64,000 nt of DNA from Oscheius onirici (Eukaryota > Nematoda > Chromadorea > Rhabditida > Rhabditidae), in NCBI GenBank assembly GCA_932521025.1, contig OW051468.1:8184064-8248063 (forward strand), in the 5' to 3' direction. The position numbers were made by a program, and so were the translations under genes. This document shows, piece by piece, positions 15,180 through 25,229 of the stretch. Within the stretch, counting starts at the first letter, position 1. The number at the start of each line of letters is the position of its first letter. The notes below the pieces were generated by a model. That model made no database searches, was not told where the DNA came from, and saw only the letters and a program-made list of their open reading frames with translations.

Positions 15180-18100
15180 TTGAGATTGACTATGTTTCAA
15201 ACTAAAACTGATGCAATGATAGGAGCATCATACATACCGAATCCTCAGTTTGTTATTAGTAAAAGGTCTGTTTTAAATATCCAGAACAAAGATAACATGT
15301 GTTTCAAGTGGTGTATTCTAGCTCATCTACATCCTGCTAAAAGAGATAAAGAAAAATGTGAAAAAGAAAGAACCGTGTGCCTATTTTATAATGAAGATTC
15401 TCATGGTAATGGTCATTATAGCCTTATTGCAAACTTGAGTAGACTTTTAGGTAGAAGTAATGGGGACAACATGAAATATTATTGTTGTAGATGTTTATCA
15501 TATTACTATAACCAAGAAAAGTTAGATAGACACTTTGAGAATTGTGAAAATACTCCACCAATTGAGCATAGATTATCTCGTAAAAACATTGTTGAATTCG
15601 TTAATCATCAGAATACTCAAAAGCATCGTTATGTTATCTATTCAGATTTCGAAAGTTTGATAGAAAAAATTCATAATCCAAGGAAGCTTACTGATGAAAA
15701 AAAGGAAAAAGATAAATGGACTAAGAATATTGGAAAACATGTTCCATCTGCATATTGCATTTTAGTAGTTGATTCGTATACTAAGACTATATACGACATC
15801 GAGTCTTATGTTGGTTATAATGCTGCATTAAAGTTTAATACTTCAATTATTGAAATTGTTCGAAATCTTATGAGCATTGAAGATATTGCTTGTAGAGATT
15901 TGTCTTCAATAGAAAAGGAAGAATTCTATGCATGCAGAAGTTGTCCTATGTGTGATGTTGTTTTTGACCCTTCAAATATGAAAACAACTAAAGTGAAAGA
16001 TCATGATCATTGGACTGGAGAATATCGTAGTCCATTATGTGGAGAATGTAATTTGAAGAAAAAGAAAAATAAGTTCATCCCAGTATTTTTTCACAACCTA
16101 AAAGGCTATGATTCACATCTCATTCTCGGAGATCCTATGAGTATTAAGTTTCTGAGAAAAAATGATGTAGGTGTGTCAAATATTTCTGCTAACTCAGAGA
16201 AATTCATCAGTTTTAGTTATCAGTTACCTTCTTTGACAGAAAATATTTGGGAAACATGTGAAGTAAGATTTCTAGATTCGATGTGTTTCATGTTATCTTC
16301 ATTGGATAAACTTGCAGAAAATTTAGATGATAATCAAATGAATATATCAAAAGATTATTACTCCACTCAAGGTAATGATATCTTCGAAACTATGAGGAAA
16401 AAGGGTGTTTATCCATATGAATATATTAACTCATTCGAGAGATACAAAGAAACTGAACTCCCGAGTATTTCTTCGTTTTATGATAGCCTCAATGGAAAAG
16501 AATGTACAACTAAGGAATACTTGTATGCAAAGTTAGTTTGGAAAAAAATGGGATGCTCTAGTTTAGAAGATTATACTAGAATATATATGATTAATGATGT
16601 GCTCCTTTTGGCAGATATTTTTGAGAACTTTAGGGATGTTACTCGATATGTCTATGAATTAGATCCTTGCTGGTATTATACAAGTCCAGGATTATCTTGG
16701 GATGCTATGCTAAAATACACTAAAGTTAAACTGGACACTATTAACGATACTGAGAAGTTTTTCATGATTGAAAATGGTATTAGAGGTGGAATTGTGAATG
16801 CTGTTAAAAGGTATACGAAAGCTAATAATAAATATATGAAGAATTTTAATCCTAAACTATGTTCAAACTTCCTTTTGTATTTAGATGCAAACAATTTATA
16901 TGGTTGGGCAATGAAATTGAAATTACCTCAAAACAACTTTGTTTTCGAAAGTCAAAAACAACTTAGTATTTTAAATATTTCCATGAATGAAGTAAGCAAA
17001 GTAATGATTCAGAAATACATTGAAAACCTGAATAGACAAGGAAAAGGTTGTATATTAGAAGTAGACTTCGAGTATCCTACAGAAATTCACAAGATGCATA
17101 ATGAATTCCCTCTATGCCCTGAAATCAGAGACTTTGGTAATGGAATCAAAAAGTTGTGTAATACTTTAGAAGATAAAACAAACTATGTTATTCATTATCA
17201 AAATTTGCTACAAGCTTTAGATCTTGGAATGAAATTGAAAAAAATTAAGAGAATTCTTAAATTTGATGAGAGTAATTGGCTTGCGAGCTATATTGATTTG
17301 AATACTAACCTTAGGAAAAAAGCTAAAAATGATTTTGAAAAAGACTTCTTTAAGTTGATGAATAATAGTGTTTTTGGGAAAACTATGGAGAATGTTCGTA
17401 ATAGAGTAGATGTAAAGTTGGTGTATTCTGGTGAGTATGAATGTATGGAAAATGGTGAAATGCATTACATTTCAAAGAAAGATAGAATAACTAAGTTAGC
17501 TAAGAAACCTAACTTTAATAGGAATATAATAATAAACAAAGAATTGAGTTTTGTTGAAATGGCTCAAACTAAAATAGTTCTAGATAAGCCTATTTATGTT
17601 GGCTTTGCTATCCTGGAGTTGAGTAAGTGGCTGATGTACGATTTTCATTACAATGTTATGAAGAAAAAATATGGAGATAACATTAAATTATGCTATCAGG
17701 ATACTGATTCCCTTATTTATGAAATTTTTACATCTGACTTTTATGAAGACCTATTAGAAGATTCTTCATTAAAAAAATATTTCGATTTCAGTGAATATCC
17801 TAAAGTTCATCCATTGTATAATGAAGAAAATAAAAAAGTTGTTGGCAAATTCAAAGATGAATTAAATGGATTAATAATGCAAGAACTTTTAGCCTTGAAA
17901 CCCAAACAATATGCATATAAAATTGCTGAGGAAAGACGTCAAGAGTTTGTAGATTATTACAATAAAAGAATTCAAGATGAAATAGAGAATCCTAAACTTC
18001 CAAAAGTTCCAATACCTGGAGATGAGGTTAAAAAGAGTAAAGGAATAAAGAAAAATGTTGTCAAGAAGTTAAAAGTTGAAGATTTTCGTGAAAGTCTTTT

Positions 18101-18281
18101 TAATAAGAGTATTGTTAGAAAGAAACAATGTTGTATTCGAAGTATCAAACAACAATTATACACTCAAGAACAGGAAAAAGTTGTATTTGATAATGAATTG
18201 ACTCAAGCGAAAATGCTACAATTCAAAAGAGTTATTATTCCAGATTCTTTTGAGACTCTGGCATATGGTTATAAAAATTGA
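15180..18281 (+). CDS. protein-primed family B DNA polymerase (pPolB), main part
   Basis: 1,033 residues (TTG at 15180, first ATG 15192; really the continuation of the frame ending 15171). Exonuclease motifs: YSDFESL (Exo I), FFHNLKGYDSHLIL (Exo II), YMINDVLLLADIF (Exo III). A zinc-binding CPMC...HDHWTG...CGECN module sits before Exo II, as in other Polinton polymerases. Palm motifs: LYLDANNLYGWAM (A), KLMNNSVFGKTM (B), CYQDTDSLIY (C), then LKPKQYAY (KxY). It replicates the element using a protein primer. Catalytic residues look intact, but the upstream frameshift probably disables it. The 3' end overlaps the convergent protease gene by 13 bp. Confidence 0.9.
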   Translation: MRLTMFQTKTDAMIGASYIPNPQFVISKRSVLNIQNKDNMCFKWCILAHLHPAKRDKEKCEKERTVCLFYNEDSHGNGHYSLIANLSRLLGRSNGDNMKYYCCRCLSYYYNQEKLDRHFENCENTPPIEHRLSRKNIVEFVNHQNTQKHRYVIYSDFESLIEKIHNPRKLTDEKKEKDKWTKNIGKHVPSAYCILVVDSYTKTIYDIESYVGYNAALKFNTSIIEIVRNLMSIEDIACRDLSSIEKEEFYACRSCPMCDVVFDPSNMKTTKVKDHDHWTGEYRSPLCGECNLKKKKNKFIPVFFHNLKGYDSHLILGDPMSIKFLRKNDVGVSNISANSEKFISFSYQLPSLTENIWETCEVRFLDSMCFMLSSLDKLAENLDDNQMNISKDYYSTQGNDIFETMRKKGVYPYEYINSFERYKETELPSISSFYDSLNGKECTTKEYLYAKLVWKKMGCSSLEDYTRIYMINDVLLLADIFENFRDVTRYVYELDPCWYYTSPGLSWDAMLKYTKVKLDTINDTEKFFMIENGIRGGIVNAVKRYTKANNKYMKNFNPKLCSNFLLYLDANNLYGWAMKLKLPQNNFVFESQKQLSILNISMNEVSKVMIQKYIENLNRQGKGCILEVDFEYPTEIHKMHNEFPLCPEIRDFGNGIKKLCNTLEDKTNYVIHYQNLLQALDLGMKLKKIKRILKFDESNWLASYIDLNTNLRKKAKNDFEKDFFKLMNNSVFGKTMENVRNRVDVKLVYSGEYECMENGEMHYISKKDRITKLAKKPNFNRNIIINKELSFVEMAQTKIVLDKPIYVGFAILELSKWLMYDFHYNVMKKKYGDNIKLCYQDTDSLIYEIFTSDFYEDLLEDSSLKKYFDFSEYPKVHPLYNEENKKVVGKFKDELNGLIMQELLALKPKQYAYKIAEERRQEFVDYYNKRIQDEIENPKLPKVPIPGDEVKKSKGIKKNVVKKLKVEDFRESLFNKSIVRKKQCCIRSIKQQLYTQEQEKVVFDNELTQAKMLQFKRVIIPDSFETLAYGYKN

Positions 18282-18690
18282 GATAAAACACTACTTTGAA
18301 AATCATATTTTTCTAATAATTTTAAAAGTAGTAAACAATAATAACTACAATGATGTGTTCCAAAATCTTGAACTTTGAATGTTGAAAGCTCTATTTTATC
18401 TTTTTTATTTCTACTCTTGAGATATTCTTGAAGTTGTAAAGGAGGATCAAGTCCGAAGGAATCAAAGTAATAAATCTTTCCTTTATTTTTAGAATAACAA
18501 ACCCAATGAGTACCTTTACCACTAGAAGAATCTAAATTAATTATACCAACTTCTTTTTCTTTAATTCCTTGAGGCTAAGTGGTAAGGTGTCTCTCATAAA
18601 GATTCCTCTGAAGTTTCTTATCTTTAATAATTTTACAAGTTCTTCAAGATCATAATTTGTCAGAGGTTTAAGGTTTTCTGAAAAGATCAT
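18269..18690 (-). pseudogene. adenain/Ulp1-like cysteine protease, frameshifted
   Basis: Starts at the ATG on the inner edge of the right inverted repeat. The N-terminal block (LTNYDLEELVKLLK, FRGIFMRDTLP) reads in one frame to about 18565. The catalytic part then reads in another frame: SSSGKGTHWVCYSK with the His, YYFDSFGLDPP with the Asp, and FGTHHCSYYCLL with the nucleophile Cys. The family matures capsid proteins of Polintons and adenoviruses. A one-base change around 18560-18580 breaks the frame. The usual Gly after the nucleophile is Ser here. Confidence 0.75.
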
Positions 18691-18937
18691 TTATTTAGCA
18701 TTATTTTTTTTCACCGTTCTAGCGCATTTTTCTCGACCATTTCGACCATTGGATTTCGACCACATTTTTAAGGTAGCGCATTTCGACCTTTTTACCATTT
18801 TTGAAAATTGTTTAAAATGACACATTTTTGAAGAGTTAAGACAGAAAATCAATGAAAATAAGCCTTAAAATGGCTGAAAAACGTGAAAATTGAGGATGGG
18901 CGAAAAGGTGCGCTAGAACGGCAAAATACATATTATT
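18686..18937. repeat. Maverick right terminal inverted repeat (252 bp)
   Basis: Reverse complement of 4641-4878, with 14 extra bases (around 18748-18765) that duplicate part of a TCGAAAT-containing unit. Otherwise no differences were seen by eye, consistent with a recent insertion or gene conversion between ends. The inner edge is the start codon of the cysteine protease. Confidence 0.92.
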
Positions 18938-18943
18938 GACGGA
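18938..18943. other. target site duplication, right
   Basis: GACGGA, identical to 4635-4640, directly abutting the right inverted repeat. Confidence 0.88.
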
Positions 18944-19483
18944 TGTGAGAATTGTGAGAGGCGGATCCGTTGCACGTCGGTGTGGTAACAATCCAGAAAG
19001 ATTGACCATGCCAGTAATTTATTTATGAATTACCGATATTCATTGCCGTTTCATAGAAGGAACATTTTTGTTTGAACTACAGTCAAAAATTGATTGATCC
19101 CAGAGACGTAAACAGTTTCATGAAATTTCGAATATACCCAAACATTCAGATTAATCCCAAACGATCTTCTGCCTCCATGATGTTTTCTTCATACGCTGGA
19201 TTCGTTTTTCCTTCAGCTTTTGGCAGACTTGTGACATGACTCAATGGATACATTTGGAGGTTTCTAAAACTTTGAGATTTAAGCACAAAAACATGGTGAA
19301 AATACCTCGTTTTCTGTTCCGTCTCCGTCTTCATCAACCATAGTATAAGAAGAACAAGGCAGTATGAGATCAGACCGACAAACAAGGAAACACAGCCAGA
19401 AGAGATGGCAAGTTGTGTTAAAGTGTCAACTTTGCATTCAGCGTCCGTAATTTTAGAAAAAGCCAGGGGACACGTTCAGGTCA

Positions 19484-20051
19484 CTATTAGTGTACAGAGT
19501 AATTACGGTAGCTTCCACCTTGAACTCTTCTGTTGAGGTTCCATCTGACGCTAATTGTAATGTCTTTTTGTTTGTGAGTTATTCTAAAGTTGTTTCGAAA
19601 GTTGTAACTTTGAGATTGCCTAATCTCTTTTTTGACAAGTTATCTTGTCAGGACTCTTTGTGGAACCTCATAGTCCCCTCGTCGCTCCGAACCATGTGGC
19701 TGTTTCTGCTGCAGTCGACTGTCATCAGCGTCTCCCTGGTCAACTGTGGAGGAAAGAAGAACCCGGCTCCGCCAACTGCACCCACCGAAGGAGGAGGAGC
19801 AGACAAGACGTCCGTCAAGGAACCGAAGGAGTCACCGCCGGAGCTACTGCTGCCCCATGAAGGAAGAGCCTTAATAAAGAGTGTCCGCTGAAGCTTCTTT
19901 TTTGGTGAAGATGTTCGCATTATGTTAGGTAGTCAGGCCAGGAAGATAGAAAGGTTCTTGTGAGAAGTCTGTTAGTTTTTGCTTGGTCATTGGGAGAGAA
20001 CAGAAGAGTTCAAGGTAGAAGCTACCGTAATTACTCTGGACACTCTAATAG
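19484..20051. mobile_element. ~570-bp element with ~50-bp inverted ends
   Basis: Bases 19484-19535 and 19999-20051 are inverted copies: GAGTAATTACGGTAGCTT, then CTTGAACTCTTCTGTT inward, with a few mismatches. It interrupts an exon of the membrane-protein pseudogene. Between the arms lies a short open frame encoding a small secreted protein. No clear target duplication was seen, so it may be a non-autonomous transposon or a local inverted duplication. Confidence 0.5.
19694..19891 (+). CDS. small secreted Gly/Pro/Lys-rich protein (65 aa)
   Basis: From ATG 19694: a clear signal peptide (MWLFLLQSTVISVSLVNC), then CGGKKNPAPPTAPTEGGG and an acidic-to-basic tail ending RALIKSVR. An AATAAA-like signal (TTAATAAAG) overlaps the 3' end. 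GC content is higher than its surroundings, as in host genes. It lies between the inverted arms of the 19484-20051 element, so it is either cargo or a host gene captured by an inverted duplication. No homologue is recognised with certainty. Confidence 0.5.
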   Translation: MWLFLLQSTVISVSLVNCGGKKNPAPPTAPTEGGGADKTSVKEPKESPPELLLPHEGRALIKSVR

Positions 20052-20527
20052 TTAGAAACCTGGTACGAGTCTAGGTTCAAGCGACGCACCTTAGAACACA
20101 TTCAGTTGAGCAGGGCCGAAAAATTCATTTCCAGACGAGATATCACGCCCGGTTGATATTAGGGCGCGTCAGAAGTCGTGTCCCTTAGTACTACAGCTAC
20201 CCTTCAAATTGGTCAAACAAGAAATGGCTAAGAGCTGAAATGGATTCATACGTAAAACTTAAAGCATCGATGACTTTCGCGACAACATATCCTTGAAAAG
20301 ATTTCGAATTTTTATTAATCAAGCCATCGAGTCCAAATACTGTAGAGGTGAATTCCGCGACCAAAGGAATAAGCTCAGGATAGGAAACGATTTCGAGGTC
20401 GGTAGAAAGAGGTGATAACGGACGAGTTGACTAACAATGGTCTCCCATTTTCAGCTGTTCCTTTTTTTCATTTCGGTATTGTTCAGTTCTGTGCCCGAAG
20501 AAAAAAATCGCCCATTTTATTAAAAGA

Positions 20528-21213
20528 TTAGAATTTGAAAACATTCTTCTCCGACTTCTTCTTCGGCGTCGGAGGCTCAAAGGGTCCATTGCATCTACTC
20601 TCATGAATGGAGGCACTCTTCTTGTCAAAGTAGCCCTAAAACAGGAGGCTATACTTCTAGTCGTTCAGACCTTATTGCACAAGAGACAAAAGTGCTGTCT
20701 AATTTCAAGATGGACATTCAGCAGATGTGCCATCAGGGCCTTCCTCGTGGCCATTCCCTTCTCGCAGACTAGACAGCGGAACTTTGGCTGCGGTGGAGGG
20801 TTCGGATGAATTCTGTATGAATTAGTCTTTTTCAGGTTGAATACGTACTTTGAAAGGAGACAGCTGAGTTCAAACTGAATCCGGTCCTTGTTCAGTTCTT
20901 CAGCAAAAGAAGCGACTTTTTAACGTCCAAGAAATTCCCAGATCTTGCAAAGAACTGCATGTTGCCTCTCTTCGCGTGGACTGGCAGGCCTAAAAGACGC
21001 ACTTTTCTAGTTTTTTTGACAGACTCACGGCCGTCCGAAAATGATCTCAAAGTCCGTCACAAAGGTATTAGACTGTCCACTGATGGTGAAGATATTGTTG
21101 GCGACTTTCCTTGGAACTTTTTGGAATCTCCACAGAGTCAGGTCGGTTGACAGTCGTCGTACCTGCTGGCATCTTTCGCGACGATTATGACGAAAAAGGG
21201 ATTTGAAGACCAT
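20528..21213 (-). pseudogene. C2H2-type zinc-finger protein with in-frame stop
   Basis: The last three exons read about 20999-20827, 20812-20671 and 20635-20528. The zinc-finger exons give CLVC...HLLNVH (C-x2-C-x12-H-x4-H) and CLLCNKGYF...HESRC, followed by a basic tail PTPKKKSEKNVFKF. The upstream exon reads ...HAVLCKIWEFLG then TAA (20922-20920) then KVASFAEELNKDR in the same frame, so a single stop separates coherent sequence on both sides. The most upstream exon (from ATG 21213, ending IIFGRP) joins in phase. It is either a recent pseudogene, a sequencing error, or has an unseen intron covering the stop. Confidence 0.5.
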
Positions 21214-21431
21214 AGTGATCTTGGCAGCTCATTTTTAGACACTTCTTAAGAAGACTCTCCTTTTTTGCCCTCTTTGTCTACATGGCAGGCCAGAATACTA
21301 ATGGAGAATGTGGAGAAAAAGTTTTCAACACTTCCTGTTTCTTTGAACACCAAAGGCTCTTTGATAAAAACCAGTTACTTTTTTAGAAGAAAACGAAAAT
21401 ATTTATACTACATACACAATCTAGGTATTGT

Positions 21432-22995
21432 TTATCCGACAGACATGCGTCTTCCTGGCTCCTCAGCCATCTCCTTCATGTTTTTGATCGTAGCCTCGAC
21501 CAGATAACTGCAAGACGATTCTCCGCCAATATCAGCTGTGTGAATTTTCTGTGTGACCAGAGCCTTCCACAGGGCGTCGGAGATCAGATTGGCATGGAAG
21601 TGACAGCCGAGATATCTTAAATTTTTTTTTTGAAGAAACGGAATAGAAACTACCTCAACATGTCCACGCCGGCACGAACAAAAGCTGTTGGATTGGCGAT
21701 GTCTTTGCCAGCCAGAGAAGTTCCCGTGTTCCTGGTACCCTGACATTTTTCTAATAAATAAAAAGGGGAAAAGACTCACAGTTTCGAAGACGGCATAGCT
21801 GCTGCCGATATTCATTCCAGAGACGAGACCAGGTCCTCCGACCAGTCCACAAGCGATATTTGAGATGATGTTTCCATAAAGATTGGGCATGAGCATCACG
21901 TCAAACTGTTGAGGACGGGAGACGAGCTGCATCGAGGCATTGTCCACGATCATCGACTCGAATTCGAGCTGCGGATATTCGGCCTTGTGCAACTCTTTCG
22001 CGACCTGGATTATCTCATTCAAAAACAGGGGAAGAGTAATAAAAACCTTGAGAAAGAGTCCATCTCCAAGTTTCTGAATATTCGCCTTGTGGACAGCCGT
22101 GACCTTTTTCCTTTTGTTCAGGATGGCATATTCGAAAGCCATTCGAGAAATTCGCTCAATTTTCTCCCGAGTAACAATCTAAACCGCCATTCTTATTTTT
22201 CCTCTACGTTCCTTGCCTTGATGCTCTCGACCACACCTGGAATGGCCTCGTGTTCCAGTCCAGAATACTCTCCTTCCGTATTCTCACGGATCAGAACAAT
22301 GTCAATGTCCTTGTGGCGGGAGGGTACCTAAACTCATTCAGATTCTGTATAGTTTTCACAAAATACGGTAGGTATTGAAATGCAATGGAGAATATTCGCG
22401 TAAAGATCGAGTCTGGAGCGTAGTTCAACGTTTCGAGATTTGAACTGGGGATCGTCGTGCTTCGTCTCAATGTTTCCCTTGAGTCCGACGCCGTTCCTCT
22501 CAATGGCCATCAGAGCAGCTTCCATGTCTCCCGACTCGAGATTCGAACTGAGTTGGATGTCTTCGAAGTCAACTGGTACCTGGAAGACTAGACATAGTCT
22601 GCTCAAAAAAATATGAAAGACAATCGTAACCGGGAGTACCTTCTCAACTGGATACTCAGCCAAATTTTAAGGTGAGTAGCTATTTTTTTGGGTGTAACAA
22701 AAATACTTCCGGTTACAGTAGTAATTCTTACTTTTGACAAGACTATAAAGTCCTCCCGGAACTCACATTTCCCACAGTGAAGATTCTTTTGATATGTTGG
22801 ATCATTTCGGGACCGATGCCGTCGCCAGGAAGAGCGGTGACCGTGTAACGGCCACCATACTTGGCCAGCACTTCCTTGAAAAGCACGATTCGTATCTTTT
22901 GAACAGAATCTCACCCTCTCTCCGGGAATCTTGTGAGTTCGGATAGCCGAAGCAGAAGCACTAGCGGATCTCCAACTGGCCCGAGACAGAATCAT
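21432..22995 (-). CDS. NAD-dependent isocitrate dehydrogenase regulatory subunit (IDH3 gamma/beta type)
   Basis: Eight exons (22995-22915, 22874-22767, 22579-22367, 22327-22217, 22178-22047, 22004-21780, 21739-21654, 21615-21432) join in phase to 379 residues. The N-terminus is a Ser/Ala/Arg-rich mitochondrial presequence. Family motifs: [73 protein letters not shown] and AVFETGTRNTG. The enzyme oxidises isocitrate to 2-oxoglutarate with NAD in the TCA cycle; sequence details resemble gamma/beta rather than catalytic alpha subunits. Intron 4 uses a GC donor (AAG|GCAAGG), a known minor splice class. Confidence 0.9.
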
Positions 22996-24393
22996 CTGGA
23001 ACTTTTATATTTGACTCGGAAATCGAAAAATGCGATAAAAATGGCTAAGGAAGAACCAGGATCAATCACAAGCCTCTGCTGGGGCTCTGCTGTAAAGCAA
23101 GCGCTGCCACGGGTTCGGGCCGTTGAGGTAAACAATGACCTATGGTTTCTTTTGAGAAAAATGTAGCGAAATCAGTGAAAAAGTGAAAGGAAATAGGGTG
23201 GCAGTAACGGGGTATTGAGCGAGAAAAAGCTCTGCCGGCTGATAGCGAGCAATGTTCCTTGTGCTCACACTCTGCGCCAGGGAAAAGAGCATCGAGAGAC
23301 CAGCTGCTGATAAGAGGAGGAACACTAAAAAATTGCTTTTAGCGGTCGAAAGAAGAGTCTGTATTTGATTGACCTTTTCGTACGCAATTTTACGTCGACT
23401 GCGTACATTATTTCCACCTTCGTCACGTTTTTGCCGTTTTCATCATTTCTCCCAGTTTTTCTCAGGTTTTATGCTCGTTTGAGGTTTTCATCAAACTTAT
23501 CGAATTTTACTCAAAAAGCCCCGCCTGTCTTCGAGGTTTTTGTTGTGAAAACAAGAAAGTGAACAAGTTTCCTGATATCTCCAACCTTTTCTATTCTTTG
23601 AACTACTAAACTTATTGTCTTCTTCTTCATAAAAACTGAGTAGAAGCAGCTTTTTCTAACTTCTTCTACTAATGTGAAATCTTTTCAATTTGTTTTTTTC
23701 CTTTTTTCAAACTCTTGCGGTTTTCCCTCTTCCCGCCTGTTCATAATGTGTCAGCATGGTTCCCGCCACGATTTCCCTGCCGTTCAAGGGCTAGAGATTC
23801 GGGCGTACACGACCCTCGTCATTCAATCAATTTTTCTTTTTTTTTCAGGCTTACTTTACTTTATTTTGCTTCTTTCTTTTTGCTAAAAATAAGAAAAAGG
23901 TACTGTTCAACGAGAGAACCAATTTTCACAAAGATCGGCTCGTGGAAAATGTAAAAATGACCTAGAATGTAGTTTTACTAGTTTACTGTGAAAAAAGTAG
24001 GCCATTTTCTGTCTTTCAACTTGGTTTCGATATCCTTCTGCTGATTGTTGAAGTTTCAGCCGTGGTCAACGAGAAAACGGTACAAAATGCCCATTTTTTT
24101 TGCTTCCTGAATCAGTTTTTACTATGCCTAAACTAGTCAGCAACAAAGAAACTTTCTTATTTCATTTTCGGTTCTTCCTTTCGCAGTTTGCAACTCTACG
24201 GCCCCAGAAATACCGTTTTTTGTTGGCTCATGGCTTCAAGAAAAGTCGGAAACAAAAAGCGTTGTTTACGAGAGTTCGAGGGAAAATTTTAGATGCATCT
24301 CGCTATCAAAACTCGTCAATTTTCAGTTCGCAAACAGCTTTTCTGTAAAAACTTGCTTTTCCTTGTCAAGATCTCTTCAAATTTGTCTTTAAG
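22996..24393. other. divergent intergenic region
   Basis: About 1.4 kb between the divergent IDH and cco-1 genes. It is T-rich with many polypyrimidine runs. Short open frames are not convincing. It presumably holds the promoters of both mitochondrial genes; no specific site can be named. Confidence 0.4.
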
Positions 24394-25221
24394 ATGGCGC
24401 AGCTGGCCGCTCGTAGCGTCGTGAACGCTCTCACAAAGAGGACTGCCCTTCCCGTCTTCGCTGCCCGTCGCACCTTGGCCAGCGAGGCTTCTCCCGAAGA
24501 CTACGGTTATTATCCCGATCCCCTTGAGCATGCTACCGGTCGTGAGAAGAAGATGCTTCTCGCCCGTTTGGCCGGAGATGATGTTAGTTCTTTTTTTGCC
24601 TTTTTTTGTTATCTAAAAGGTGGCTGAACCTGACCAAAGCTCACTTTTTCAGAGGTATGAGCCTAAAGTCTACTATCGCGCCGAAGCCACGACTAAGGAA
24701 AAGCCCAATCTCGTTCCATCTCACTTCCCCGACAGAATCATCGGATGCATGTGTACGTTTTTCATATTTTTGTTATTTTAGAAACTTAAATGACAACAAC
24801 CAGGTCAAAAAGAGTAAAAGTCACCAAGGCGGTTTAATTCTTGGCTTTTACAACATTTTGAAACGCTAGAAAAGAAAAATAACCAACAAAAAACTCATTT
24901 GCTCTGGTTTTTTACCAAAAAATAAAACCAAACATAAAACAGCTCATTTGTTACAACTGCAATTGCCGTAAAAAGACATTTTATTTGGAAACGTAGTCTA
25001 GACAAAGTGTAGAACAACGACACTCAGTTTTGTTAACCTTTAGATTGAAAGTACACGTAAATATGCATCGAAACATCACGAGACCTCCAATCAATAGCAC
25101 ATTTTCAGGCGAGCAGGATTCTGGCCACGTCAACTTCATGACGATTCGCAAGGGAACACCGAAGAGATGCGAGTGCGGCCACTGGTTCAAGGCTATCGAT
25201 GCTGATCCCGAATCCATCTAA
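24394..25221 (+). CDS. cco-1: cytochrome c oxidase subunit Vb (COX5B)
   Basis: Exons 24394-24582, 24653-24752 and 25109-25221 give 133 residues. An N-terminal mitochondrial presequence (MAQLAARSVVNAL...) is followed by YYPDPLEHATGREKKMLL and the zinc-binding region: CMCEQDSGHVNF, then KRCECGHWFK, with the Cys and Cys-x-Cys zinc ligands. It is a nuclear-encoded subunit of respiratory complex IV in the inner mitochondrial membrane. The match to C. elegans cco-1 is strong from memory. An AATAAA signal lies at about 25290. Confidence 0.92.
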
Positions 25222-25229
25222 ACCCCCGA

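Larger units (their letters stand above)
4641..18937. mobile_element. Maverick/Polinton virus-like DNA transposon
   Basis: Ends are defined by near-identical terminal inverted repeats (4641-4878 and 18686-18937) and a perfect 6-bp target duplication GACGGA (4635-4640 and 18938-18943). A 6-bp duplication is the known Maverick signature. Length is 14,297 bp. The interior is AT-rich and mostly intronless, unlike the host flanks. Hallmark genes present: protein-primed DNA polymerase B, FtsK/HerA-type packaging ATPase, adenain/Ulp1-like cysteine protease, a minor capsid-like protein and a major capsid N-terminal fragment. Additional genes: a 790-aa fusogen-like glycoprotein and a multi-exon trypsin-like protease, both reported classes of cargo in nematode Mavericks. 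A retroviral-type integrase is not visible, the capsid gene is truncated and two genes are frameshifted, so the copy is probably immobile on its own. Confidence 0.93.
19146..20450 (-). pseudogene. degraded duplicate of the four-pass membrane gene at 3719-4561
   Basis: The 3' part is well preserved: exon 19263-19146 (RNLQMYPL, ending with NPAYEEN and LGLI) and the exon from about 19452 to 19306 (DTLTQLAISSG... ending ETEQKTR), which align with the intact gene and show a normal GT donor where that gene has GC. An exon-2-like block (GLDGLINKN...GYVVAK) lies at about 20410-20275, and a first-exon remnant (MGDH followed by GTTAGT) at about 20450. The third exon is broken by the inverted-repeat element at 19484-20051, and part of exon 2 is deleted. 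It was probably a tandem duplicate before the Maverick landed between the two copies. Confidence 0.65.
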
